From Cellulomonas sp. NTE-D12 (GTDB taxonomy: Bacteria > Actinomycetota > Actinomycetes > Actinomycetales > Cellulomonadaceae): a stretch of 64,000 bases of DNA. The stretch covers positions 3,224,001 through 3,288,000 of the forward strand of contig NZ_AP026442.1 in NCBI RefSeq assembly GCF_027923705.1, written 5' to 3'. This document shows positions 28,804 to 37,243 of the stretch, one piece after another. Under the pieces are notes generated by a model, which ran no database searches, was not told the DNA's origin, and saw only the letters and a list, made by a program, of their open reading frames with translations. How positions within the stretch are numbered: position 1 is the stretch's first letter; each line of letters starts with the position of its first letter. Position numbers and translations under genes: made by a program.

Positions 28804-29724
28804 TCAGCTGCAGCCCGGGTCGTCGGGGTACTCGGTGCAGGTGCCGGCGACCAGGTGGGCGCGCAGCTCCTGGACCTCGAAGGGGGCGCTGGTCGCGGTG
28901 GTGGTGGCCGTGCCGGCGACGGCGTGCCAGACGGTGCTGCCGACGACGCGGTACCGGCCCGTCCAGGTGGTGGTCAGGGTGATGGTCCGGGTGCCGAGCC
29001 GGCGGTAGACGTGGCTGGTGTCGTGGTGCGGCCACGGTGCGCCCGGGCTGGTGGTGGTCAGCGGCGCCGACCCGTCACCGAAGTCGTAGGAGAACCGGCT
29101 GGGGGTGGCCTCGACCTCCATGGGGTACCCGAGCAGGTCCGTCGTCAGGTGCACCACAGCGGGGTCGGTGTAGACGATCGTCTCCTTGTTGACCAGCACC
29201 CAGCTGCGCGCCGGCTGGACGTTCAAGGTCGGCGCCGGCAGCGGTAGACGGCGGAAGTCCTCGGCGGTCATCGGCGGGACGACGTCCTCCGGGCAGCCGT
29301 ACCCGCGCACCAGCTGCCACGGCAGGCCGGTCCAGGGGACCGTGACCGCGGGTCGGGTCTGGCGCCAGAGCGGCAGCGTCGGCTGTCCGGTGTCACACAC
29401 CAGCGGACGGCGGGTGGCGTTGTTCGCGGAACATCCCGGAAGCGCCGGATCGCCCCCGACGACCTCGCCGACGGCCGGCCCCGGCTCCGGGTTCGCGTCG
29501 GTCGACGAATCGCACAGCGGCGCCTGCATGTACCGCACCAGCACCCGGTCCGGCGCCGTGCCCCGTGCGGCCGCCACAGCCTGCGCCGCCTCCCACGCCG
29601 AGAGCTCGACCATGCCGCCGCTCGCTGCGCCGCCAAGCCGGGTCGTCCCGCCGTCGCCCGTACCTCCGGTGGCGACTCCAAGCGCCAGAGCCACAGCGAT
29701 CACGGGGGAAGCGACGTGACTCAC
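28804..29724 (-). CDS. Secreted PKD-like protein
   Basis: A 306-residue exported protein. An N-terminal signal (MSHVASPVIAVALALGVATG) is followed by a Cys-containing region with about six cysteines and a PKD-like domain (FSYDFGDGSAPLTTTSPGAP, then HVYRRLGTRTITLTT). The C-terminus ends with two more Cys (GTCTEYPDDPGCS), so disulfides are likely. Its ATG overlaps the stop of the DUF6318 gene as ATGA. Function unknown; location at the cell surface is inferred. GC is visibly lower than in neighbours. Confidence 0.7.
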   Translation of the reverse strand: MSHVASPVIAVALALGVATGGTGDGGTTRLGGAASGGMVELSAWEAAQAVAAARGTAPDRVLVRYMQAPLCDSSTDANPEPGPAVGEVVGGDPALPGCSANNATRRPLVCDTGQPTLPLWRQTRPAVTVPWTGLPWQLVRGYGCPEDVVPPMTAEDFRRLPLPAPTLNVQPARSWVLVNKETIVYTDPAVVHLTTDLLGYPMEVEATPSRFSYDFGDGSAPLTTTSPGAPWPHHDTSHVYRRLGTRTITLTTTWTGRYRVVGSTVWHAVAGTATTTATSAPFEVQELRAHLVAGTCTEYPDDPGCS

Positions 29725-30368
29725 TCGGAAAGCGCCTTGTGATCGATGCCCCGAACGGTCCAGGAACCGTTCTCGAAGAGAACGACCATGTCGACGGAGT
29801 TGCCGCCCGAAGCGTAGTCATCGACAACCGTTCCCATGGAGTCGACTGTTTGCGATCTCGCTTCGTGGGTGACTGCCTGGATCTCGAAGAACCGGCCTAC
29901 CGTGACCTCCGTTCCGCGAATATCGCGGACGTCGAGGTTCCCGCCTTTAACGCGCTGGCCTGCTGCGACCCTGGCTCGCACTTCCGCGCTCGCCTCTGAG
30001 CAGAAGGTGCACTGTGGGTGGCTCAGAGCATTCCACTCGGTGAGGTCAGCCGTTTGGTACACGTACGGGTACAGGAGCAGGAAGTACGTGGCAATCGCCT
30101 TGGCACCCTCGAGGGTGGGCGGCTGGTCCAGTGCGTCCGGCCGGGTGGGTGCCACACCGTCGGGCAGTGGCCCGAGCGTTGACAGCACTGTAGGTGTGGG
30201 CGTGGCGGACGGCGTCGTGGTCGGGGACACGGTCGGCGCCGTCGTGGCCCCCCAAGGGGACGCACTGGGAGGCCCGTCAGGACGGCCCGGTGCGCAGCCC
30301 GCGAGGGCCGCCCCGACCAGCAGGACCGCGACGAGCGCACGCGCGAGCGGACGAGAACCTGGGGGCAT
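29721..30368 (-). CDS. DUF6318 family lipoprotein
   Basis: A 215-residue lipoprotein: the signal ends with the lipobox VGAALAGC, then a Thr/Pro/Ser linker and a compact domain with YFLLLYPYVYQTADLTEWNAL and HPQCTFCSE. This layout matches DUF6318, common in Micrococcales and often next to a PKD-like secreted gene as here. ATG 30368 lies 6 nt after a TACATT -10 (30375-30380, minus strand), so it is probably leaderless. The GC content is lower than the window average, which suggests transfer. Role unknown. Confidence 0.72.
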   Translation of the reverse strand: MPPGSRPLARALVAVLLVGAALAGCAPGRPDGPPSASPWGATTAPTVSPTTTPSATPTPTVLSTLGPLPDGVAPTRPDALDQPPTLEGAKAIATYFLLLYPYVYQTADLTEWNALSHPQCTFCSEASAEVRARVAAGQRVKGGNLDVRDIRGTEVTVGRFFEIQAVTHEARSQTVDSMGTVVDDYASGGNSVDMVVLFENGSWTVRGIDHKALSE

Positions 30369-30611
30369 GCCCGGAATGTACTGGTTGACCCCAGTCACAG
30401 TGGGCGATTCACCCGGTTCTGTGGACCACGCTCCGGCGAGACGGCGGACGCGCCACCACGAGCTGAGCACTCTGCATCCGGACGAGCAGTTCGCACTGCT
30501 CACGTGGGTGCGAAGTGCTCTTCTCGGCTCGACGGCCGGGCCGAGGACACCGCCGGCCGAGGACACGGTGGACCGAGGACCGGGGTGGCCGAGGACCCGG
30601 GTGGCCGGGCG

Positions 30612-30854
30612 TCAGCGGGCGAACGGGCAGCCGGCGCAGGCCAACGGGTTGACGGTGGCGGTGCGGCAGCCGGTGCCGCAAGGCGCGGCAGTCCGCCCCG
30701 ACGACTCTCCCCCGGCGCGCAGCACCAGGCCGATCCGCTCCGCATGGTCGAGGGCGGCGTGCACCAGCCCCTCGTCCACACCGAGCACCGCCGCGACCCG
30801 CTGCGGCGGCAGGCCGCGGCCGGTCTCGCGCAGCACCTGCGTCAGCACGCTCAT
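30612..30854 (-). CDS. feoC: FeoC-like small regulator with Cys cluster
   Basis: An 80-residue protein at the 3' end of feoAB. The first 55 residues form a winged-helix-like unit (MSVLTQVLRETGRGLPPQRV, then VLGVDEGLVHAALDHAERIG). The C-terminus has four cysteines (CGTGC and CAGCPF), as in FeoC proteins that bind a redox-active cluster. The start overlaps the feoB stop by one base (TGATG), confirming membership of the operon. It probably tunes FeoB stability or activity. Confidence 0.72.
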   Translation of the reverse strand: MSVLTQVLRETGRGLPPQRVAAVLGVDEGLVHAALDHAERIGLVLRAGGESSGRTAAPCGTGCRTATVNPLACAGCPFAR

Positions 30855-33007
30855 CAGGCGCCCACCAACCGGGAGCCGAGCTGGAAGGCCGCCACCGCCA
30901 GCAGCCAGGCGATCACCAGCGAGCTGCCGACGGACACGGCCGTCCAGCGCGCCCCGAACAGCCGGCGCTGCTCGGCGACCGTCGCCAGGCACGGCGTGTA
31001 CGCCAGCACGAAGACCATGAAGGCGAACGCGGCGGACTGCGGTGCACCCCCCGACGTCCGGTCGAACGTGGCGCGCAGCTGGGCGCCGAGGTCACCGCCC
31101 GACGTCGCCGAGTTGCCGCCGGACGACGAGGCGCCCGACGACGACGTACCCGACGACGAGATGCCGGACGAGGCCGTCGTCGACGCGCCGCCCCCGGTCG
31201 GGTCCTGGACGGCGTACGTCTGCGCCATCGAGCCGACCACCACCTCCTTGGCGACGAAGCCGGTCATCAGCGCCGAGGAGGCGTGCCAGTCGTCGAACCC
31301 GGCCGGGGCGAACACCGGCGCGATGCCGGCCGCCACCCGCCCGTACACGCTGTCCGCCACCGGCACCTGGGCCACGGAGTACCCGGACGTCGCCGGGATC
31401 GCCATCAGCACCCACACGGCGGACAGGGTGATGACGATGATGGTCCCGGCCTTGGTGACGAAGGCCCGGACCCGGACCCAGGCGGACGTGCCGATCGCCC
31501 GCAGGCGGGGCCGCTGGTAGGCAGGCAGCGCCAGCACGAACGGCTCCCGGCGCAGGTCGCGGAACGCCGTCCGGCGCAGCAGCAAGCCGATGCCGATCAC
31601 CAGCAGGGCCGAGAGCAGGTACATCGCCAGCACGGCCAGCCCGGCGTGGCCGGGGAAGAACGCCCCGGCGAGCATCAGGTACACGGTCAGCCGCGCGGTG
31701 CAGCTGGTGAACGGGATCAGCAGGCCGGACAGCAGCCGCTGGCGGGCGTGCGGCAGGGTACGGGTGGCCGAGAGGGCGGCGACGTTGCAGCCGAAGCCGA
31801 CGACGAGCGGCAGCACGGCACGGCCGTCGAGCCCCAGGGCCCGCATCGCCCGGTCGGCGACGAACGCGGCACGGGCCAGGTAGCCGGAGTCCTCCAGCAG
31901 CGCGACGGCGACGAACATCAGTGCCATCAGCGGTGCGAACGACAGGACCGTGGCGACCCCGGCGAGCAGACCGTCGACGACGAACCCGCCGACCCACGGC
32001 GGTGCGCCGCCGAGCCAGCCGTGCAGCAGCCCGCCGAACCAGCCGACGACGAGGGTGTTCACGCCGTCCATCAGCGGGGCGGCCGCCGTGGTGGCGAGCT
32101 GGAACAGGCCCCACATCACCGCGAGCAGCACCGGCACGCCGACCCAGGGCCGCAGCAGCCAGGCGTCCACCCGGTCCGACCACGTGCGCACGGCACCGGC
32201 CGCCGCGCCCGACCGTGCGCCGTCGGCAGCGGCTGCCGAACCGTCCGACGGCGCGAGCCGAGCGAGCACCTGCTCGACCCACTCGAACAGCTCGGCCGCC
32301 TCGGCCAGCCGCGGGTCGAGGTCGTCGGGGTCGAGGTCGTTCGCCAGGTCCTCGTCGAGCACGAGGTCGTCCGGCGCGAGGTCGTCGGGCCCCGCCGCGC
32401 GCGACGCACCAGGGCGCACGACGAGCCGGACGGGCGGCCCGTCGAGCGCCGACCGCACCGCGCCGACCAGGGCGTCCACACCCGCACCCGTACGCGGGTC
32501 GAGCCCGACCACCGGCACACCGAGCGCCGTCGCGAGCGCCTCCGGGTCGACGTCCACGCCGCGGGCGGCCGCCACGTCCCGCATGGTCAGCCCCACCAGC
32601 ACGGGCATCCCGGCACGGGCCACCTGGCCGACGAGGTACAGGGACCGAGCCAGCGCCGAGGCGTCGGCCAGCACCACCACCAGGTCGAGGGTGCCGAGCG
32701 GCCCGGAGCCGGCGACGGCGTCGGCCGTCACCTGCTCGTCCGGCGTGCGCGCCAGCAGGCTGTACGCACCCGGCAGGTCGACGAGCAGCGCACCGGCCGC
32801 CCGCCACGGCCCGGTGGCCAGCTCGACGGTGGTGCCGGGAGCGTTGACCACCTGTTGGCGGGAGCCGGTGACCGCGTTGAACAGGGTCGACTTGCCGACG
32901 TTGGGGCTGCCGACCAGGGCGACGGCCGCCTGCCGGGTGCCGGGCCCGGTGTCCCCACCGCGGCGTGCCGCCAGCGTGGCGACGTCGGACGGCTCGTGGC
33001 AGCTCAT
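30854..33007 (-). CDS. feoB: Ferrous iron transporter B
   Basis: FeoB takes up Fe2+ through the cytoplasmic membrane. The 717-residue product has an N-terminal G domain with G1 GSPNVGKST (33-41) and G3 DLPGAYSL, a helical insertion domain with a run of Asp/Leu repeats, and a membrane region with Gate and FeoB_C segments such as GFGCNVAALSATRTL and GLLIPFTSCTARLTVY. A Ser/Gly-rich loop of about 30 residues lies before the last helices and is unusual. It overlaps feoA by 4 bp and feoC by 1 bp. Confidence 0.94.
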   Translation of the reverse strand: MSCHEPSDVATLAARRGGDTGPGTRQAAVALVGSPNVGKSTLFNAVTGSRQQVVNAPGTTVELATGPWRAAGALLVDLPGAYSLLARTPDEQVTADAVAGSGPLGTLDLVVVLADASALARSLYLVGQVARAGMPVLVGLTMRDVAAARGVDVDPEALATALGVPVVGLDPRTGAGVDALVGAVRSALDGPPVRLVVRPGASRAAGPDDLAPDDLVLDEDLANDLDPDDLDPRLAEAAELFEWVEQVLARLAPSDGSAAAADGARSGAAAGAVRTWSDRVDAWLLRPWVGVPVLLAVMWGLFQLATTAAAPLMDGVNTLVVGWFGGLLHGWLGGAPPWVGGFVVDGLLAGVATVLSFAPLMALMFVAVALLEDSGYLARAAFVADRAMRALGLDGRAVLPLVVGFGCNVAALSATRTLPHARQRLLSGLLIPFTSCTARLTVYLMLAGAFFPGHAGLAVLAMYLLSALLVIGIGLLLRRTAFRDLRREPFVLALPAYQRPRLRAIGTSAWVRVRAFVTKAGTIIVITLSAVWVLMAIPATSGYSVAQVPVADSVYGRVAAGIAPVFAPAGFDDWHASSALMTGFVAKEVVVGSMAQTYAVQDPTGGGASTTASSGISSSGTSSSGASSSGGNSATSGGDLGAQLRATFDRTSGGAPQSAAFAFMVFVLAYTPCLATVAEQRRLFGARWTAVSVGSSLVIAWLLAVAAFQLGSRLVGA

Positions 33008-33294
33008 CGGGCGGCCACCGCGGTGGCGTATCCCGAGCCGGTCGGTGCGGGGGCGGGCACGGGCGCGCCGGCCGTCACCGGCTCGACGGTGATCCGTGCG
33101 CACGTCGCCGAGTCGAGCGCGAACCGGTCGGCGCCGACGGCGACCACCCGGCCCTGTGCCCCGACGTCGTGCGTGACCTGCACCAACGCCCCGGTGCGCA
33201 GGCCGAGCTCACCGAAGCGGAGGCGTGCGGCGGGGTCGACGTCCACCCGCACGATCCGCGCGACCGTCCCCGCCCGGCAGGCTCCCAGCTCCAT
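33004..33294 (-). CDS. feoA: Ferrous iron transport protein A
   Basis: FeoA is a small SH3-like cytoplasmic partner of FeoB. The 96-residue product shows the family pattern ARLRFGELGLRTGALVQVTH and a Pro/Ala-rich tail. Its stop overlaps the feoB start as ATGA. The ATG is only 15 bp from a DtxR/IdeR-type iron box, so feoABC is probably repressed by iron. Confidence 0.9.
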   Translation of the reverse strand: MELGACRAGTVARIVRVDVDPAARLRFGELGLRTGALVQVTHDVGAQGRVVAVGADRFALDSATCARITVEPVTAGAPVPAPAPTGSGYATAVAAR

Positions 33295-33308
33295 ACCCTC
33301 ACGCTAAC

Positions 33309-33327
33309 TAAGGGTTGCCTTGCCTCA
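33309..33327 (-). promoter_or_regulatory. DtxR/IdeR-type iron box upstream of feoA
   Basis: On the minus strand the 19 bp read TGAGGCAAGGCAACCCTTA, matching the TWAGGTWAGSCTWACCTWA consensus at most positions. The centre is about 24 bp before the feoA ATG, where repressor binding would block the promoter. Iron repression is inferred from the match. Confidence 0.7.
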
Positions 33328-33432
33328 TAGGACAGTGGTCCCGAGCCCTGAGACGAGGCGGTGAGGTGAGCCACAGCGCGGTGCAGCGCGGTGAGCCGAG
33401 CCGCGAGGGAAGGGCACACGGAGCCGCGCACG

Positions 33433-33480
33433 ACGACGGCGCCGGCCCGCGGGTCTGCACCTGCCGGTCGGCGCCGTCGT
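33433..33480. terminator. Strong hairpin downstream of the OsmC gene
   Basis: ACGACGGCGCCG (33433-33444) and CGGCGCCGTCGT (33469-33480) form a perfect 12-bp stem. It lies 17 bp beyond the osmC stop on the minus strand and upstream of the feo promoter. There is no T-tract, as is common in very high-GC genomes. Confidence 0.65.
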
Positions 33481-33496
33481 CCCGGCGTCCGGGTGA

Positions 33497-33934
33497 TCAG
33501 ATCAGCGCCGCGTCCAGCGACACGGTGGTGCCGGTCAGTGCCTTGCTGACCGGGCAGCTCGCCTTCGCGTCCTCGGCCACCGCCTGGAACCCGTCGGCGT
33601 CCATCCCGTCCACCTCACCGCGCACGGTGAGCGTGATCCCGCTGATCCGGAAGCCGCCGGCCGGGTCCGGGCTGAGCCGCACGTCGGCCAGCACGTCGAG
33701 GCTCCTCGGCGTGCCGCCCGCCTGCGCGATCAGGGCGGACAGCTGCATGGCGTAGCAGGACGAGTGCGCGGCGGCGATCAGCTCCTCGGGGCTCGTCGTG
33801 CCCTGCGCGTCGTCGGAGGTGCGCCGCGGGAACGAGACGTCGTACCGCCCCGCCTTGGAGCTGAGCAGCTCGACGTGGCCGCCCCCGTCCTCGAGGCCTC
33901 CGGTCCAGTCGGTGCGTGCGCTGCGCGTGGCCAT
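33497..33934 (-). CDS. OsmC/Ohr family peroxiredoxin
   Basis: A 145-residue thiol peroxidase that reduces organic hydroperoxides. Both catalytic cysteines are present in AAHSSCYAMQL and KASCPVSKAL, and the N-terminus GYxD-like segment DGGGHVELLSSKAG fits the OsmC subgroup. The ATG has AAGGAG 8 nt upstream. It stands as a single gene downstream of the regulator-like AAA gene. Confidence 0.9.
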   Translation of the reverse strand: MATRSARTDWTGGLEDGGGHVELLSSKAGRYDVSFPRRTSDDAQGTTSPEELIAAAHSSCYAMQLSALIAQAGGTPRSLDVLADVRLSPDPAGGFRISGITLTVRGEVDGMDADGFQAVAEDAKASCPVSKALTGTTVSLDAALI

Positions 33935-34004
33935 CGCAGATCTCCTTCGTGATGGGAGTCCGGGCGCGGGTCGGCGCCCGGCTCCCACGCTAGGAGTCAG
34001 CGGG

Positions 34005-35153
34005 TCAGCGCGCGCGCTCGAGGTGGCCGGTGATCACGTGCGACGGTGCCCCGGCCGCCTCGAGGGCCCAGGCGGCGCGCGCGTGCAGGGCCCGGCGCTG
34101 CTCAGCGGGCAGGTCGTCGTACAGGGCGGTGCGCACCACGTCGTGCCGGAACGCCAGCCGGTCGCCGCGAGCCGCGACCAGCCCCGCCGCGAGCGCGTAC
34201 CGCAGCGTGCGCCAGCAGGTGGTGACGTCCAGCGCCGCGAGGGCGGCCAGGTCTGGCACGACGAACGAGGTGCCGAGCACGCTCGCCTGCGTCAGCAGAG
34301 TCCGCACCGACGCGTCGACGTAGGCGACGTGCCGACGCACCCGCGCGTCCAGCTCCGACTGCCAGCCGGAGCCGGTCAGCTCTGCCGTGCCGTCCGACGT
34401 GGTCAGGGACCCGGTGGCCGCCGCGGCGGCCAGCACGTCGCCGACCAGCCGCGGGTTGCCGCCCGTGGTGGCCAGCACGCCGCGCAGCACCGGGCCAGGG
34501 GTTCCCCCGACGGTCCGCTCCACGAGGGTCTGCACCGCCGGCGTGGACAGGGGCCGCAGCTCGACGTTGCGGGCGCCGGCCCGCACCCAGGCGGCGACCA
34601 GGTCCTGCACCTCCCGCCGGTGCGGTACCGGCCGCAGGGTGAGCACCACCAGCACGCCGGGCAGCGGCGCCTCGTGGGCGAGGCGCGTCAGCACGTCCAG
34701 GGTGGCCGCGTCGGCCAGGTGCGCGTCGTCGAGCAGCAGGGCCCACGGGTGCTGCGCGCCGCGGCGCAGCGCCACGGTGGCGACCAGCTCGGCGATGCGG
34801 CGTGGCGCCGGCGGCTCGTCGGACGCCGCCAGCAGCGCCGCGAGCTCCGCATCCTCCGGTCCCGCCGGCCACACGTCCGCACGCGGCGCGACCAGCTGAC
34901 GGAGCGTTCCGTACGGGGCCGTCGCGGCGTCGACCCGCACGAGCACGGGCTCGACCGCGACCAGCCGTGCGCCCGGGACCAGGGCGGCCAGGAGGGCCGA
35001 CCGGCCGATGCCGGCCTCGCCCTCCAGCAGCGCGGCGGCTCCTGCACCGCCAGCCACCGAGGTCAGCAGCCCGTCGATGTCGTCCAGCTCACCGGCTCGA
35101 CCGACCAGCGCACCCGGACCGGGCCCCGGCCCCGCTGGATCCCCCTGGTCCAC
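34005..35153 (-). CDS. LAL/MalT-type ATPase domain protein without DNA-binding domain
   Basis: A 382-residue protein resembling the AAA ATPase part of large LuxR (LAL) regulators: LVGRAGELDDIDGLL at the start, P-loop GEAGIGRSALL in which the usual Lys is Arg, Walker B WALLLDDAHLAD and a winged-helix-like segment near 250-360. It stops where a LAL protein would continue into TPR repeats and a C-terminal HTH. No frameshift or remnant is visible, so it is either a stable truncated paralogue or a stand-alone STAND sensor. Compare the full-length regulator at 46042-48960. Confidence 0.65.
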   Translation of the reverse strand: MDQGDPAGPGPGPGALVGRAGELDDIDGLLTSVAGGAGAAALLEGEAGIGRSALLAALVPGARLVAVEPVLVRVDAATAPYGTLRQLVAPRADVWPAGPEDAELAALLAASDEPPAPRRIAELVATVALRRGAQHPWALLLDDAHLADAATLDVLTRLAHEAPLPGVLVVLTLRPVPHRREVQDLVAAWVRAGARNVELRPLSTPAVQTLVERTVGGTPGPVLRGVLATTGGNPRLVGDVLAAAAATGSLTTSDGTAELTGSGWQSELDARVRRHVAYVDASVRTLLTQASVLGTSFVVPDLAALAALDVTTCWRTLRYALAAGLVAARGDRLAFRHDVVRTALYDDLPAEQRRALHARAAWALEAAGAPSHVITGHLERAR

Positions 35154-35176
35154 GGGCCGATGCTAAGCGCGCCTCG

Positions 35177-36709
35177 TCAGCCGGTGTACTCCCAGTGCCA
35201 CGGCTCCGGCTTGCTGCCGTCGGGCTGGGCCCACGCCGGGTGCTCGAACTGGAAGGCCGCGGCATTCTTCACCATCCACGCGTGCTGCGCGGAACCCGGC
35301 TGCTCGATGCCGCCGCCGAGGTCCACCGCGATGCCCAGACCGTGGTGCGACGTGCCCGGCGTGGCGCACAGCCAGCCGCGGGTGGACAGGCAGGCGACCT
35401 GCGCGGCGTAGGACCTGTAGGAGTCGTTGATCGTCAGGTGGACGCCGAACGCCTGGAAGTAGGCGGCGTCGAGGCTGTCGAGGGCCTCCGCGGCGTCGCA
35501 CCGCAGCAGGGCACCGCCGTCGAACGTCGGCGCGCACAACGCCGAGGCGGGGATCTTCCCGTTCGGGTAGCCCTGCAGCGACGTCTTCCAGGCGGCCCGC
35601 TGCGCGTCGGCGGCGGCCTGGGCGGCGGCGGCCTCGGCAGCGGAGGCGGCTGCCTGGGTGGCGGCGTCGGCCGCGGCCTTGGCGGCGGTGCGGTTGGCGT
35701 CGGCGGCGGCGCTGACGGCCGCCGTGCTGCGGGCCAGGGCGATCACCGCGTCGCGCAGCTGGGCGGCGTCGGGGTCGTCCGCACCGAGCACCTGCGGGAT
35801 GGCGGCAGCCACCTGGTCGGGCGTCTCGACGGCGGTGGCCGACGGCGTCGCGGAGGTGGCGGCGGAGGGCGTGGCGCTCGCGGACGGGGTGGCGCCGGCC
35901 GACGGGGCGTCCGACGGCGGCGTGGCCGCTTCCGTCGAGGCGGAGCCGGTCGAGGCGGAGCCGGTCGGGGCAGGAGCGGTCGAGGCGGAAGCGGTCGGGG
36001 CGGGGCCGGCGCCTGCGGCCGGGGCGTCGGTGGACGCGCTCGGCGACGGGGCCGCGAGGGCGGCCGCGGTGGACGTCGGGTCCGCACCGGCGGCTGTCGC
36101 ACCGGGCGTCGGCGAGGTCGACGCCGTCGACGAGGGGCTCGCGGTGGGGGCCGACGGGTCGGGGGCGCCGCCGCGCTCGGCAGCCGCGCCGCCACGCGAG
36201 GTGACTCCCGCCCGGTCGGTGCGCGCCGCCGCGTTCTCCTGCTGCACCTTGGTCACCAGGGTGGCCACCTGGGCACGGAGCGAGTCGAGCTGGGCGAGCT
36301 GGTCCGCGGACACCTGGGCCTGCGCACCGTCGGCACGCACGGCGACGGCGCGCGCGGTCACGGCGTCGGCCACCTGGGCGACCTTCTCCCGCGTGGAGCG
36401 CGCAGCCTGGTCGGCCTGCGCGGCGGCGGTGTCGGCACCGGTCTCGCTCGTCGAGGAGGAGGCCGTGGCGCCCTCGCCGGTGGCGGGGTTGACCAGCACG
36501 ACGCCGAGCGCGACGGCCAGCGCCACCACGACACCGCCCTGGGCGATGCGGGGGGCGAGCGGACGCGGCGTGCGCGGACGGTGGTCCTGCGGGGCGCGGT
36601 GGGCGCCGGCCTGACGGCTGCGGCGCGTGGCGGCGGCCGGCACGGTGGCGACATGCCTGCCGCCTCCGGACCGACGCCGGGGCGGCAATCTGTCACTCAC
36701 GCGAAACAC
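35177..36709 (-). CDS. Exported M15 D,D-carboxypeptidase with long coiled-coil region
   Basis: A 510-residue wall enzyme. After a basic N-terminus comes a membrane segment (GGVVVALAVALGVVLVNPAT), an Ala-rich coiled coil, a Ser/Thr/Pro linker with repeated SAST-type units, a second short coil, and a C-terminal VanY-like M15B domain. The zinc motif reads SHHGLGIAVDLG and the terminal motif EPWHWEYTG; both are complete. It likely removes terminal D-Ala from peptidoglycan. Start GTG 36709 or 36700. A paralogue lies at 50622-51620, and each is near a DUF3806 gene. Confidence 0.88.
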   Translation of the reverse strand: MFRVSDRLPPRRRSGGGRHVATVPAAATRRSRQAGAHRAPQDHRPRTPRPLAPRIAQGGVVVALAVALGVVLVNPATGEGATASSSTSETGADTAAAQADQAARSTREKVAQVADAVTARAVAVRADGAQAQVSADQLAQLDSLRAQVATLVTKVQQENAAARTDRAGVTSRGGAAAERGGAPDPSAPTASPSSTASTSPTPGATAAGADPTSTAAALAAPSPSASTDAPAAGAGPAPTASASTAPAPTGSASTGSASTEAATPPSDAPSAGATPSASATPSAATSATPSATAVETPDQVAAAIPQVLGADDPDAAQLRDAVIALARSTAAVSAAADANRTAAKAAADAATQAAASAAEAAAAQAAADAQRAAWKTSLQGYPNGKIPASALCAPTFDGGALLRCDAAEALDSLDAAYFQAFGVHLTINDSYRSYAAQVACLSTRGWLCATPGTSHHGLGIAVDLGGGIEQPGSAQHAWMVKNAAAFQFEHPAWAQPDGSKPEPWHWEYTG

Positions 36710-36764
36710 GTTAAGTGCATCGGACGGTCGTCCAGACCGCTTGAGCCCTTTGCGTGGCGAAGAT

Positions 36765-36797
36765 CTTGTGATGATCTCGTCACGGTGTCGTCACAAG
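36765..36797. promoter_or_regulatory. Inverted repeat in the divergent promoter region
   Basis: CTTGTGA (36765-36771) and TCACAAG (36791-36797) are exact inverted repeats with 19 bp between. An inner near-palindrome GTGATGATCTCGTCAC overlaps. It sits 20 bp upstream of the predicted -10 of the small HTH gene and within the region that should hold the M15 promoter. It looks like an operator, perhaps for the adjacent HTH protein. Confidence 0.5.
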
Positions 36798-36828
36798 ACT
36801 GACCCCGGCTTGCCGCTACGCTGCCGCC

Positions 36829-37227
36829 GTGCCAGACGCCCAGCAGCCCCCGTCGGACCACCTCGCGACGGCCCCGCGGGGACTGGACGATCTCTACGAC
36901 ATCGCGCGACTGGCCGACCGGCTCGGCGTCGAGCACGCCACCATCCGGGTGTGGTTGTCCCGCAAGGTCCCCTGGCTGCCCGCCCCTGACGGGCGGCTCA
37001 ACGGCGGCGCCGTCTGGCGCGCCACCACTCTCGAGGGCCTCGAGGACCGCCGTCGGCCGGGCCGCCCCGGCCCCAAGCCGCGCTACCGCTCGGCACCGGC
37101 CGCTGCCGCCGTCGCCCGCACGGGCCCGCTCCCGATCGTCTCCCAGGACCTGATCCGCACCGGCCCCATCCCGGTCGTCCCGGAAGCCGGACGTCCGGAC
37201 GGCCCCTGGGGTTCGTCCGGACGGTGA
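36829..37227 (+). CDS. Small HTH protein (MerR-like/excisionase-type fold)
   Basis: A 132-residue protein with a DNA-binding segment near residues 20-70: DLYDIARLADRLGVEHATIR, followed by VWLSRKVPWLPAPDG, which fits a MerR/excisionase winged helix. The rest is a Pro/Arg-rich tail containing two RTGPxP repeats. The GTG start is 6 nt after a TACGCT -10 (36817-36822), so the mRNA is likely leaderless. It is 16 bp upstream of the methyltransferase gene. The target may be the inverted repeat in front of it; that is inference. Confidence 0.65.
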   Translation: MPDAQQPPSDHLATAPRGLDDLYDIARLADRLGVEHATIRVWLSRKVPWLPAPDGRLNGGAVWRATTLEGLEDRRRPGRPGPKPRYRSAPAAAAVARTGPLPIVSQDLIRTGPIPVVPEAGRPDGPWGSSGR

Positions 37228-37243
37228 CGGACGTGGGCCCGCG

